11,100 nt of DNA from an uncultured Collinsella sp. (GCA_900540995.1 UQHO01000051.1:1-11100), one strand, 5' to 3'; counted from the first letter of the stretch, positions 1-7,372 are shown. Notes: generated by a model not told the origin, from the sequence alone. Made by a program: numbers and translations.

Positions 1-70
1 TAAGTTGCGGTGAAATAGGGACTGTTTAAGCGTTTCAAGCCGCTAAACAGTCCCTATTTCACCGCAACTT
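1..70. repeat. 70-bp palindromic repeat, copy 1
   Basis: Perfect 27-bp inverted arms (2-28 and 44-70) surround a 15-nt loop (29-43); GCG/CGC at the loop edges could extend the stem. The arm begins AAGTTGCGGTGAAATAGGG. A second copy with identical arms lies at 1527-1597. The two loops match each other only when one is reverse-complemented, so the copies are inverted relative to each other around the gene between them. No T-run follows the stem, so a plain intrinsic terminator is unlikely. It may be a MITE/REP-like element or the end of a mobile cassette. The copy starts at the window edge, so any sequence to its left cannot be judged. Confidence 0.9.
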
Positions 71-139
71 TGTTAAGTATTATGATGTTTGTGCTTGCTA
101 TATTTAACGATTAGAATGCTTAACGAGGTGATGCAGCAG

Positions 140-1513
140 ATGAATACTTCCAACTATATAACCATGGGTGACGCCGCGCGCCTGCTGGGCGTTACGAAGG
201 CCCGTATATCGCAGCTGGCTGCGTCGGGAACGCTCGCGTGCGATATCGTCGGTGGGCGGAAAATGGTTCAGTACGATTCCGCGATTGGTTATCAAAAGGT
301 CCGTAAGCGTGGGCGCCGTCCCGCAGCTGACGTAGGGCGCAAGTTCACGTTGATGTCAGCCGACCACGAGGTCGCGCATGTCTCGTTTGATCCAACGCGC
401 GAGTTTTCCTTTGAAATTGCCGACATACTCGATGCACGAAGGATGCCGTTTGGCACGTGCTCGAGTTCTTCTCCAACGGTGAATAAACGAGCACTCAACA
501 CGTGGTGGAGTCACCGGTCGGTGCCCGACGTCCGCCCCGGACTCATCTCGCGCTATCGCGAGCTGGGAATTGACAGCGGTATTGAAGTGCCCGTTCGTTG
601 CCTGGGTTTTTCGCTTTCGGATTGCTATTGGCTAAGACCGGTCAACTGCGACGAGCTCAATTGGCAGCACCTCAATTACTTCGAAAACAATTTTGAACGG
701 TCGGCACCCGAGCATCGTTCAGGCTGGCTTGAGGGCATCGGACTCAAAAATCCTGACAATACGTCCGAGGGCGAGCTCCCCAAATCCTGGATGATCCGCA
801 ATGGCGTTCGCATCCTGGTTAAAGGATGCGGAATGGACGATCAGCGACCGTTTAACGAGGCGGTTGCAACAGCTCTACATCGGCGTCTGCTATCCAAAGG
901 TGAGTTTGTTCCCTATACGGTCGAGCGCATGTTCGACGGGCCCGTATGCCTATGCGATGACTTTCTTAATGGCCGTGAGGAATACGTGCCGGCCGCTTAT
1001 ATCAGGGACGCACTCGGTGGCCAGCGAGGAAACTCAACATACGATCGATACTGTCGCTTTCTTGGCAGACACAGGGCTGATGAAGCCACGGTAAGAAAAT
1101 CCATGTCGCAGATGATTGTCTGCGATGCCCTCCTGGCCAACAGCGACCGCCACTGGCGAAACTTCGGCATCATCCGCAATGTCGACACGCTGGAAATGCG
1201 GCCTGCACCGCTGTTCGATAGTGGCAATTGCCTGTGGTACAACGTGCCAACCGCCGTGCTCGTTGCCGGGGAGTTTGGATTTGCCGCCAAACCGTTTGGT
1301 CCGGACCCTTCCACTCAGCTAGCATTTGCTGACTCGCTCGATTGGTTCGATGCGTCGCATCTCGATGGGTTCGTCGACGAGGCAGTCGAAATCCTCTCAC
1401 AAAGCGCATGGGCAACAGCAGGCAATCGCCTCAAGGCCATCCGCCGCGGTCTCGAGCGCCGCACGATAGAGGTAAGCGCCGCCGTTGAGGTGCTACGGCA
1501 CGTGCAGAGATAA
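140..1513 (+). CDS. HTH-HipA-like kinase fusion protein
   Basis: A 457-residue protein. Residues ~6-50 resemble an excisionase/MerR-type helix-turn-helix (DAARLLGV, then ISQLAASGTL). The C-terminal half resembles the HipA-type kinase fold: ILVKG with K228 as likely ATP-binding lysine, E240, the catalytic NSDRHWRN stretch with D336 and N341, and PLFDSG with D360 as likely Mg ligand. The D-N-D spacing (5 and 19) is close to that of E. coli HipA (D309, N314, D332). HipA kinases phosphorylate a translation component such as a tRNA synthetase; the target here is unknown. The middle (~65-200) is not recognised in detail. Start: ATG 140 has GAGG upstream and lies just before the HTH; ATG 116 and 131 are possible. 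No separate hipB antitoxin is visible, so the fused HTH may act as the regulator. The gene is tightly bracketed by palindromes (69 bp before it, 13 bp after) and seems less GC-rich than its neighbours, which suggests transfer. A role as toxin or phage defence is inference. Confidence 0.8.
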   Translation: MNTSNYITMGDAARLLGVTKARISQLAASGTLACDIVGGRKMVQYDSAIGYQKVRKRGRRPAADVGRKFTLMSADHEVAHVSFDPTREFSFEIADILDARRMPFGTCSSSSPTVNKRALNTWWSHRSVPDVRPGLISRYRELGIDSGIEVPVRCLGFSLSDCYWLRPVNCDELNWQHLNYFENNFERSAPEHRSGWLEGIGLKNPDNTSEGELPKSWMIRNGVRILVKGCGMDDQRPFNEAVATALHRRLLSKGEFVPYTVERMFDGPVCLCDDFLNGREEYVPAAYIRDALGGQRGNSTYDRYCRFLGRHRADEATVRKSMSQMIVCDALLANSDRHWRNFGIIRNVDTLEMRPAPLFDSGNCLWYNVPTAVLVAGEFGFAAKPFGPDPSTQLAFADSLDWFDASHLDGFVDEAVEILSQSAWATAGNRLKAIRRGLERRTIEVSAAVEVLRHVQR

Positions 1514-1526
1514 CAGCACTGCCCCC

Positions 1527-1597
1527 TAAGTTGCGGTGAAATAGGGACTGTTTGGCGGTTTTAAACGCTTAAACAGTCCCTATTTCACCGCAACTTA
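1527..1597. repeat. 70-bp palindromic repeat, copy 2
   Basis: Perfect 27-bp arms at 1527-1553 and 1571-1597 surround a 17-nt loop (1554-1570). The arms are identical to those of copy 1 at 1-70. The loop reads GGCGGTTTTAAACGCTT; its reverse complement aligns with the copy-1 loop AAGCGTTTCAAGCCGC, which places this copy in inverted orientation. It begins 13 bp after the stop of the HTH-HipA gene, so the folded RNA could also protect or end that transcript, but no T-run follows. Confidence 0.9.
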
Positions 1598-1603
1598 CAG
1601 TGG

Positions 1604-1641
1604 GCGGCCTCGGTCGGTACTGCTGTGTCAGCCGAGGCCGC
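1604..1641. repeat. GC-rich hairpin after the M42 peptidase gene
   Basis: A perfect 10-bp inverted repeat, GCGGCCTCGG at 1604-1613 and CCGAGGCCGC at 1632-1641, with an 18-nt loop. It lies 7 bp past the stop of the minus-strand peptidase gene, where a terminator would be expected. On the minus strand no T-run follows the stem, so it is only terminator-like. It might work with a termination factor or as a 3'-end stabiliser. Confidence 0.6.
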
Positions 1642-1648
1642 TGCTCCC

Positions 1649-2676
1649 CTAGCGCTGAACGTAGGCGCGAACCAGCTCGTAGGTATTGCGCACGCCGTCG
1701 ATGTGGCTGCGCTCGTAGTTGTGGCTCGCGTACACGCCGGGGCCGATCAGACCATGGCGAATGTCGTAGCCGGCCGAGAGCGTGGCCTCGACGTCGGAGC
1801 CGTGTGCGGGTACACATCGATGGCGTAATCGAGCTCCAGCTCGCGCGCGATGTTGGACAGTGTGGTTACCAGGTCGTAGTTGTACGGACCGCCCGAATCC
1901 TTGGCGCAAATCGAAACCATGCGCTCGGTGCAGCCCAGGTCGTCGCCCACGCAGCCCATGTCCACGCTGATCATCTCGCGCGTGTCGGCCGGCACAAAGG
2001 CACCGCCGTGGCCGACCTCCTCGTACACCGTAAAGAGCAGCGAAACCTTGCGCGAAAGGGTCACCTCGCCGTCGGCGACGGCGCGGGCCAAACAAAGCAG
2101 AATCGACGCGGACAGTTTGTCGTCAAGGAAGCGACTCTTGATGTAACCGCTCTCCGTCACCGTCGTGCGAGGATCCATAGCGATGATGTCGCCGGTCTGA
2201 ATACCCAGCTCGAGCACATCGTCCTTGCCGTCGACGTTCTCGTCGAGCAGGATTTCCATGTTCTTCTCGATGGTCTTGACCGGCTCATCGGCCACATGCG
2301 CCGAAGGCTCGGTATTGAGGACTACACCCGTGTAGACATTACCATCGCGCGTGTAAACGGTGCAGTTCTCGCCATCAGCCGTGGACCACTGGTGCCCACC
2401 GAGCGTCGTGGGGCGCAGGCGACCATTGTCCTTAATGGAGCGCACCATAGCGCCCAGAGTATCGACATGGCTCGCCAATACGAGCGGCTCGCCCTCGCCG
2501 CCAAGCTCAACGAGCACGTTACCCTTATTAGAACGCTCGGGCCCAAACCCCATATCGCGCAGGGTCTCCATCAGATAATCAGTCGCCGCACGGGTATAGC
2601 CCGTAGGCGAAGCAATCGAGGTAAGCGCCTTCAACTGGTCAGTAATATAGGAGAGCGTAGAATCCATCTTGGACAC
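1649..2676 (-). pseudogene. M42-family metallopeptidase, frameshifted
   Basis: The intact family is a co-catalytic dinuclear-metal aminopeptidase/endoglucanase-like group (FrvX/YsdC type). Frame 1 runs from GTG 2676 (AAAGGG 8 nt upstream; ATG 2667 is the alternative) and shows the expected landmarks: ASHVDTLG (H70, D72), FLDD (D185/D186), YEEVG (E219/E220, general base) and ISVDMG (D239). After DVYPH (H291) this frame drifts into an 18-residue unrelated tail ending at 1747. The expected C-terminus continues in another frame: GSDVEATLSAGYD, GPGVYASHNYERSH and RAYVQR, stopping at 1649. Reading CAC-TAC-GGC instead of CAC-AC-GGC would restore a 342-residue protein, so one base seems lost between 1803 and 1804. 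The broken product lacks the late His (H319 in restored numbering) that is probably a metal ligand, so it is likely inactive. A sequencing or assembly error is the main alternative. It lies downstream of fucO on the same strand, but a 258-bp gap with a large hairpin argues against one tight operon. Confidence 0.82.
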
Positions 2677-2795
2677 CAAAGTCACCCTTTCATATCGAAT
2701 TAAACCCACAGCAACAATACCACCGCGAACCATCTTTTTACCTAGCGAGATGACCCATCGAGCTCCCCAGAACTGCGCCCGCCACGACAACGAGC

Positions 2796-2927
2796 CGGCG
2801 GCCCCCCTGCCCGTTAGCCCCACAATCTTTCCGCAGGACGGAGGAAGCCCCCGCCGCACGAAGTGCGCAGCGGGGGCCTCCGACATGTCCGAGGACGATT
2901 GTGGGGCAAACGGGCAGGGGCCCGCCG
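2796..2927. repeat. 132-bp nested inverted repeat
   Basis: Outer arms at about 2796-2827 and 2897-2927 pair over ~31 bp with only a central mismatch and one extra base; the core is GCCCCACAATC opposite GATTGTGGGGC. Inside lies a second stem: GGAGG (2840-2844), GCCCCCGC (2847-2854) and CGCAC (2855-2859) against GTGCG (2863-2867), GCGGGGGC (2870-2877) and CTCC (2878-2881), with a GAA loop. The near-palindrome CCTCCGACATGTCCGAGG (2878-2895) overlaps its right side. The element fills much of the gap between fucO and the M42 gene. There is no T-run on the minus strand, so a simple terminator is unlikely. A MITE-like insertion with ~31-bp terminal repeats, or a structured RNA/attenuator, are both possible. 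No clear target-site duplication is visible. Confidence 0.85.
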
Positions 2928-2934
2928 AACCAAG

Positions 2935-4101
2935 TTAGGCAGCCGGGCAAATCTTCTTGAAGAGCTCGATGACGTCGTCGAGCGTTGCCTCGCGCGGGTT
3001 ACCCGGGAAGCAGGCGTCGGCCATGGCGTCCTTGGCCAAGACCTCGATCTCGTCGGCCTTCATGGCTTCGCAGACGTGCGGGATGTTTACGTCAGCGGAA
3101 AGCTGCTTGACGGCGGCGATAGCAGCATCGGCGGCCTCGTCGGTGGTCATGCCCGTGGTGTCAACGCCCATAGCAACGGCAACCTTGGCCAAGCGCTCGG
3201 CGCAAACCGGCTTGTTGAACTCCATGGCGATCGGCAGCAGCATGGCGCAGGCGACGCCGTGCGGGGTGTCGTAGTGAGCGGACAGGGTGTGAGCCATGGC
3301 GTGATCGATGCCCAGGCCAACGTTGGAGAAGCCCATGCCGGCGACATACTGGCCAAGAGCCATGCCCTCGCGGCCGGAGCCGGGCTGGCCGGACTTGGCC
3401 TCGGCGACGGAGTCGCGCAGGTTCTCGCTGATCAGCTTTATAGCCTCAAAGTGGAACATGTCGGAGAGCTCCCAAGCGCCCTTGGTAGTGTAGCCCTCGA
3501 TGGCGTGGGTTAGAGCGTCCATGCCGGTGGAGGCGGTCAGGCCGGCGGGCATGGAAGCCATCATGTCGGGGTCGACGACAGCGACCTCGGGGGCGTCGTT
3601 GGTGTCGACGCACACGAACTTGCGGACCTTCTCGGGGTCGGTGATGACGTAGTTGATGGTCACCTCGGCAGCGGTACCGGCGGTCGTCGGCACAGCGATG
3701 GTAAACACGGCGTGGTTCTTAGTGGGAGCAACGCCCTCGAGGCTGCGGACATCGGCAAACTCGGGGTTGTTGATGATGATGCCGATAGCCTTGGCGGTGT
3801 CCATGGAGGAGCCGCCACCGATGGTCACGATAGCGTCAGCCTCGGCGGCCTTGAAGGCCTCGACGCCGTCCTTGACGTTCTGGATGGTGGGGTTGGGCTT
3901 AATCTCGGAGTAGAGGCTCCAAGCGATGCCAGCGGCGTCGAGCTCGTCGGTCACCTTAGCGGTAACGCCAAACTTGACCAGGTCGGGGTCGGAGCAGACG
4001 AAGATCTTCTTGTAGCCGCGACGCTGGAGCTCGCCGGGGATCTCCTTGATGGCGCCGGAACCATGATAAGAGATGGTATTGAGAACGAAACGATTAGCCA
4101 T
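2935..4101 (-). CDS. fucO: Lactaldehyde reductase / 1,2-propanediol oxidoreductase
   Basis: A 388-residue iron-dependent group III alcohol dehydrogenase. It would reduce L-lactaldehyde to 1,2-propanediol with NADH in the cytoplasm, the redox-balancing end of anaerobic fucose or rhamnose breakdown. It closely resembles E. coli FucO as remembered: shared stretches include NNPEFADVRSLEG (111-123), PTTAGTAAEVTINYVIT (138-154) and ALGQYVAGMGFSNVGLG (248-264). The nucleotide-binding GGGSSMD is at 95-101. The four expected iron ligands are present: D195, H199, H267 and H281. A ~4-residue insertion near 239-243 relative to E. coli explains the shifted numbering. The start at ATG 4101 has GGGAGG seven bases upstream; the longer reading frame has no better site. 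No fucose isomerase, kinase or aldolase gene is in the window, so the gene acts apart from such an operon. Another short-chain alcohol as substrate cannot be excluded. Confidence 0.93.
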   Translation of the reverse strand: MANRFVLNTISYHGSGAIKEIPGELQRRGYKKIFVCSDPDLVKFGVTAKVTDELDAAGIAWSLYSEIKPNPTIQNVKDGVEAFKAAEADAIVTIGGGSSMDTAKAIGIIINNPEFADVRSLEGVAPTKNHAVFTIAVPTTAGTAAEVTINYVITDPEKVRKFVCVDTNDAPEVAVVDPDMMASMPAGLTASTGMDALTHAIEGYTTKGAWELSDMFHFEAIKLISENLRDSVAEAKSGQPGSGREGMALGQYVAGMGFSNVGLGIDHAMAHTLSAHYDTPHGVACAMLLPIAMEFNKPVCAERLAKVAVAMGVDTTGMTTDEAADAAIAAVKQLSADVNIPHVCEAMKADEIEVLAKDAMADACFPGNPREATLDDVIELFKKICPAA

Positions 4102-4122
4102 TGATAGCCTCCCATCGTGTGC

Positions 4123-4215
4123 GGGGCGCCCATTACGCCCCACGCTATAAGTCCCATCCTAACGCTTTTGAAACGAAAAGCACGTGAGAACGTCAAAATT
4201 GTTAAAGCGTTTCAA
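4123..4215 (-). promoter_or_regulatory. fucO leader with possible LacI-type operators
   Basis: The 165-bp gap upstream of fucO carries two GAAACG-core sites. One is TTAAAGCGTTTCAA at 4202-4215, a near-palindrome centred on CG as is usual for LacI-family operators. The other is around 4161-4175 (AACGCTTTTGAAACG). TTGACG on the minus strand just downstream of the first site could be a -35 box, but no convincing -10 pairs with it. A GC-rich hairpin (GGGGCG 4123-4128, CGCCCC 4136-4141) lies in the probable 5' leader. The operator reading is inference; no regulator gene is adjacent. Confidence 0.35.
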
Positions 4216-4223
4216 CAGATGAT

Positions 4224-4260
4224 GAAAAATAAAGCGGCAAAGGGACAGCCCCTTTGCCGC
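4224..4260 (-). terminator. Rho-independent terminator of the DUF1275 gene
   Basis: A perfect 11-bp stem (4234-4244 GCGGCAAAGGG with 4250-4260 CCCTTTGCCGC) and 5-nt loop, followed on the minus strand by TTTATTTTTC (A-rich 4224-4233 on the plus strand). It starts 6 bp past the stop of the DUF1275 gene, so it ends that transcript and separates it from fucO. Confidence 0.92.
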
Positions 4261-4266
4261 ATTCGG

Positions 4267-4983
4267 TTACTTTCGGCAGCCCTCTTTCCAAGCCTCGGCC
4301 GCAACCTTCCAGCGTAAGCGCAAGTCGCGCTCGCGGTCGATGAACATGATGGCAAACGCGACAAACAGCAGCAAGCTCGCCACGACGATGGCGTGCAGGC
4401 CCATGCGCTCAATACACCAGTTGCCCAACACGGCGCCAAACACAAAGGTAAAGATCACGCCAAAGTACAGCAGGCCGTTTTCCAAAAAGCCGCGCCTGTG
4501 GGTGATGATGTAATCGTCCACGTTTTGCAGCGCGTTGCGCAAGTTGCCGATGCACATGGTCGTAGCGATGCCGTGACCGTGGATCTTGCGGAAGCTCTCG
4601 ACCTGCATGCCGCAGGCAAACGAAGTGAGGCAGTTGGCGAGCAGGTTGTAACCGCCACCGGGGATAAAGCTCACGCCCAGCAAGATGACGGCTTCAAAGA
4701 ACACCGTCACCTGACGCCAGTGGATCACGCTGCCAAACCGCTCGTGTACCAGATCGGCAAGCATAATGCCCACGGCAAACGACACCACAGGGAAGAAGTA
4801 GCGTCCCGCCAGCGCCCAGTTGCCCTCCGAGATGCTTACGCCCACGAGCAGAATGTTGCCCGTCTGCGCGTTTGCAAAAACATGGTCGCGCCCAATGTAC
4901 GAATACACATCCATAAAGCCGCCGGCGAGCGCCAGGATAATGCCCAGTTCGATGGACTCCGATATCTGTTTGGCACGCTGCAT
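4267..4983 (-). CDS. DUF1275 (YoaK-type) membrane protein
   Basis: A 238-residue integral membrane protein with about six hydrophobic segments (roughly 11-30, 45-75, 92-107, 112-127, 170-190, 197-215). Family hallmarks are GGFMDVYSYI (21-30), FANAQTGNILL (36-46), FACGMQVESFRK (122-133) and TTMCIGNLR (141-149). The family is predicted to be a small transporter of unknown substrate, so no reaction is assigned. The ATG at 4983 was chosen because AAGGAGG lies 10 bases upstream and the family starts just before the first membrane segment; the open frame extends to 5217 without support. The C-terminal tail is charged. It is transcribed alone, divergent from ygiQ, and ends at a strong terminator. 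Confidence 0.88.
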   Translation of the reverse strand: MQRAKQISESIELGIILALAGGFMDVYSYIGRDHVFANAQTGNILLVGVSISEGNWALAGRYFFPVVSFAVGIMLADLVHERFGSVIHWRQVTVFFEAVILLGVSFIPGGGYNLLANCLTSFACGMQVESFRKIHGHGIATTMCIGNLRNALQNVDDYIITHRRGFLENGLLYFGVIFTFVFGAVLGNWCIERMGLHAIVVASLLLFVAFAIMFIDRERDLRLRWKVAAEAWKEGCRK

Positions 4984-5164
4984 CGTCGTGCATCCTCCTT
5001 GTTGACGACCCTCTCGTGCGTTGGCGGAAACATAGCCGCCGTTCATACTGTAACCCATTGACAACATGGCGTGCGCGCGAGACGGCTCCTTCGACACGGG
5101 GATACACAGTCTGGAAACAAACGGCACCCGCATCGACACGCCGATCCGCCAGCCCATGTACTCC

Positions 5165-5199
5165 ACCAGTCTTTTTAGCCCCGTCCCAAAAAGACTGGT
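5165..5199. repeat. Perfect 12-bp inverted repeat upstream of ygiQ
   Basis: ACCAGTCTTTTT (5165-5176) and AAAAAGACTGGT (5188-5199) flank an 11-nt loop, AGCCCCGTCCC. It lies 37 bp before the ygiQ start in the 253-bp divergent gap (4984-5236). It could be an operator shared by the two divergent genes, a leader hairpin of ygiQ, or a dispersed intergenic repeat. TACAAT at 5200-5205, abutting the right arm, resembles a -10 box, but no matching -35 is seen. I recognise nothing else in the gap. Confidence 0.75.
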
Positions 5200-5236
5200 T
5201 ACAATTACGTGCAGCATACAAACACCGGGAGGGATC

Positions 5237-7372
5237 GTGGCAAAAAAGCCTCAGCACGCTCAGAATAACCAGCGCAGTCAGCAGGGCAAACAGGGCCAGC
5301 AGCAAAAGCGCGGCGGCAAGGCCCAGGGCGGCCACGCCGCTCATACCCCGGCAGCGCCCGCCCGTCCCTGGCGCCCGGGCCGCGATAAGTTCCTCCCCGT
5401 CAGCCGCGCCGATATGGACGCGCGCGGTTGGGACCAGTGTGACTTCGTCTACATCTGCGGCGACACCTACGTGGACCACCCCAGCTTTGGTATGGCCATC
5501 ATCAGCCGCGTACTCGACGCGCACGGCTACAAAGTGGGCATCATCTGCCAACCCGACTGGACCGATCCCGCCAGCATCAGCGTGCTCGGTGAGCCGCGCC
5601 TGGGCTTTTTGGTCAGTGCCGGCAACATGGACTCCATGGTCAACCACTATTCGGTGACCAAGCACCGCCGCCACACCGACGCCTACACTCCCGGTGGCGA
5701 GGAGGGGCACCGTCCCAACCGAGCTGTCACGGTCTACGGCAACCTCATCCGCCAGACGTTCAAGGACGCCCCCATCATCATCGGCGGCATCGAGGCGAGC
5801 CTGCGCCGCCTGGCCCACTACGACTACTGGCAGGACAAGCTCAAGCGCTCGGTACTGCTCGACTCGGGCGCCGACATCCTCATCTACGGCATGGGAGAGC
5901 ACGCAATCGTCGAGATCGCCGACGCGCTCGACGCGGGACTGCCCGTCGACCAGATTACCTATATCAATGGCACCGTCTACCGCACAGGCTCGCTCGACGA
6001 GGTCTACGACTACGACCTGTTGCCCAGCTGGGACGACCTTACCGCCGACAAGCTCAACTACGCGCGCAGCTTTAACGTGCAGCAACAGAATATGGACCCC
6101 ATCACCGGTCATCGCCTGGTAGAGCCCTACCCCAACAGCGTCTATGTGGTGCAAAACCCGCCGTCGGCGACGCTCACCACCGATGAGATGGACGAGGTGG
6201 CCGAACTCCCCTACGCACGCGATTGGCATCCCGACTACGATGCGGCGGGCGGAGTGCCGGCCTTTGCCGAGATCAAGTTTTCCATTAGCTCCAACCGCGG
6301 CTGTTTTGGCGAGTGCTCATTTTGCGCGCTCACCTTCCACCAGGGCCGCGTGCTGCAGATGCGCAGCCATGACTCGATCATGCGCGAGGCCGAGCTGCTC
6401 ACGCGCGATCCCGAGTTTAAGGGCTACATCAACGACGTGGGAGGACCGACGGCCAACTTTAGCCGTCCTGCCTGCGACAAGCAGCTCAAGCACGGCGTGT
6501 GCAAGAACAAGCGCTGCCTGTGGCCGAGCGTATGCAAGAACATGGTGGTCGACGAGAGCGGCTACACGCAGCTGTTGCGCGACCTGCGCCAGCTGCCGGG
6601 TGTCAAGAAGGTCTTTGTCCGCAGCGGCATCCGCTTTGACTACACCATGGCCGACGCCTCGGACGAGTTTTTGCGCGAGCTGCTGGAACACCATGTCTCG
6701 GGCCAGCTCCGCGTGGCACCCGAGCACGTGAGCGACGCGGTGCTGTCTGTGATGGGCAAACCGAGCCGAGCCGTCTACGATGCGTTCTGCCGCAAATTTG
6801 AACGCTTGAACCGTGAATACGGACTCAAGCAGTATGTGGTGCCGTACCTGATCTCGAGCCACCCCGGCTCGACCATGAAGGAAGCTGTGGACCTTGCCGA
6901 GGCCGTGCGCGACATGGGCTACATGCCCGAGCAGGTGCAGGACTTCTACCCCACGCCGTCCACCATGTCGACCTGCATGTACTACACTGGCGTGGATCCG
7001 CGCACCATGCAGCCGATCTACGTGGCGCGCGACCCGCACGAAAAGGCCATGCAGCGTGCGCTCATCCAATACCGCAAGCCCGAGAACTACAAGCTTGTGC
7101 GCGAGGCGCTGGAAAAGGCCGGCCGCCGAGATCTAATCGGCTACACCAAGCATTGCCTGATCCGTCCCGTACCGCCGCGCCCGGGCGAGACGTCTGCTGG
7201 CGGCGGACATGGGACCGGCAAGAAGGGCGGCAAGGCCCACGGTGGCGCCGCCGGCAAGGGACCCAAAGGCGGCAAAGGATACGGCGGCATGTCGCGCGCG
7301 CAGAACACCGCCGGTCGCAATCGCGCGGCACAGGGGCGTCAGGGCGCCAACGGCGGCGGCAGGCGCAACTAG
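5237..7372 (+). CDS. ygiQ: YgiQ-family radical SAM protein
   Basis: A 711-residue protein of the YgiQ (UPF0313) family, near the length of E. coli YgiQ. It would bind a 4Fe-4S cluster and cleave S-adenosylmethionine; the substrate is not established for the family. The radical SAM motif CxxxCxxC is at C356, C360, C363 in SNRGCFGECSFCAL. The N-terminal domain has the typical FLPVSRADMDARGWDQCD and YICGDTYVDHPSFG stretches. Later motifs include RVAPEHVSDAVL and VQDFYPTPSTMSTCMYYTG. The start is GTG 5237 with GGGAGGG just upstream; the open frame extends 57 codons further up but that part is unlike the family. The first ~35 residues are Lys/Gln-rich. The last ~70 are Gly/Lys/Ala-rich low complexity (GGKAHGGAAGKGPKGGKGYGG-like), which may bind nucleic acid; that is inference. 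It is convergent with, and shares stop-codon bases with, the CPBP gene. Confidence 0.95.
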   Translation: MAKKPQHAQNNQRSQQGKQGQQQKRGGKAQGGHAAHTPAAPARPWRPGRDKFLPVSRADMDARGWDQCDFVYICGDTYVDHPSFGMAIISRVLDAHGYKVGIICQPDWTDPASISVLGEPRLGFLVSAGNMDSMVNHYSVTKHRRHTDAYTPGGEEGHRPNRAVTVYGNLIRQTFKDAPIIIGGIEASLRRLAHYDYWQDKLKRSVLLDSGADILIYGMGEHAIVEIADALDAGLPVDQITYINGTVYRTGSLDEVYDYDLLPSWDDLTADKLNYARSFNVQQQNMDPITGHRLVEPYPNSVYVVQNPPSATLTTDEMDEVAELPYARDWHPDYDAAGGVPAFAEIKFSISSNRGCFGECSFCALTFHQGRVLQMRSHDSIMREAELLTRDPEFKGYINDVGGPTANFSRPACDKQLKHGVCKNKRCLWPSVCKNMVVDESGYTQLLRDLRQLPGVKKVFVRSGIRFDYTMADASDEFLRELLEHHVSGQLRVAPEHVSDAVLSVMGKPSRAVYDAFCRKFERLNREYGLKQYVVPYLISSHPGSTMKEAVDLAEAVRDMGYMPEQVQDFYPTPSTMSTCMYYTGVDPRTMQPIYVARDPHEKAMQRALIQYRKPENYKLVREALEKAGRRDLIGYTKHCLIRPVPPRPGETSAGGGHGTGKKGGKAHGGAAGKGPKGGKGYGGMSRAQNTAGRNRAAQGRQGANGGGRRN

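Noticed and set aside
89..139. A longer N-terminus for the HTH-HipA protein starting at TTG 89
   Set aside because: No ribosome-binding site precedes it and the added residues look like translated A+T-rich leader; ATG 140 fits the HTH start better.
1600..2703. A 367-codon plus-strand open frame opposite the M42 gene
   Set aside because: Arg-rich composition and no family likeness; the opposite strand has clear peptidase motifs.
2836..2846. An 11-base match (GGACGGAGGAA) between the nested inverted repeat and the repeat copy at 8343-8353
   Set aside because: Too short and GC-rich to claim a shared origin without a genome-wide count.
4694..6229. A 511-codon open frame on the minus strand across the DUF1275 gene, the divergent gap and ygiQ
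   Set aside because: It is antisense to ygiQ and in a shifted frame through DUF1275; it crosses both promoters, is Val/Ala/Gly/His-rich and resembles no family. It is a GC-rich shadow.
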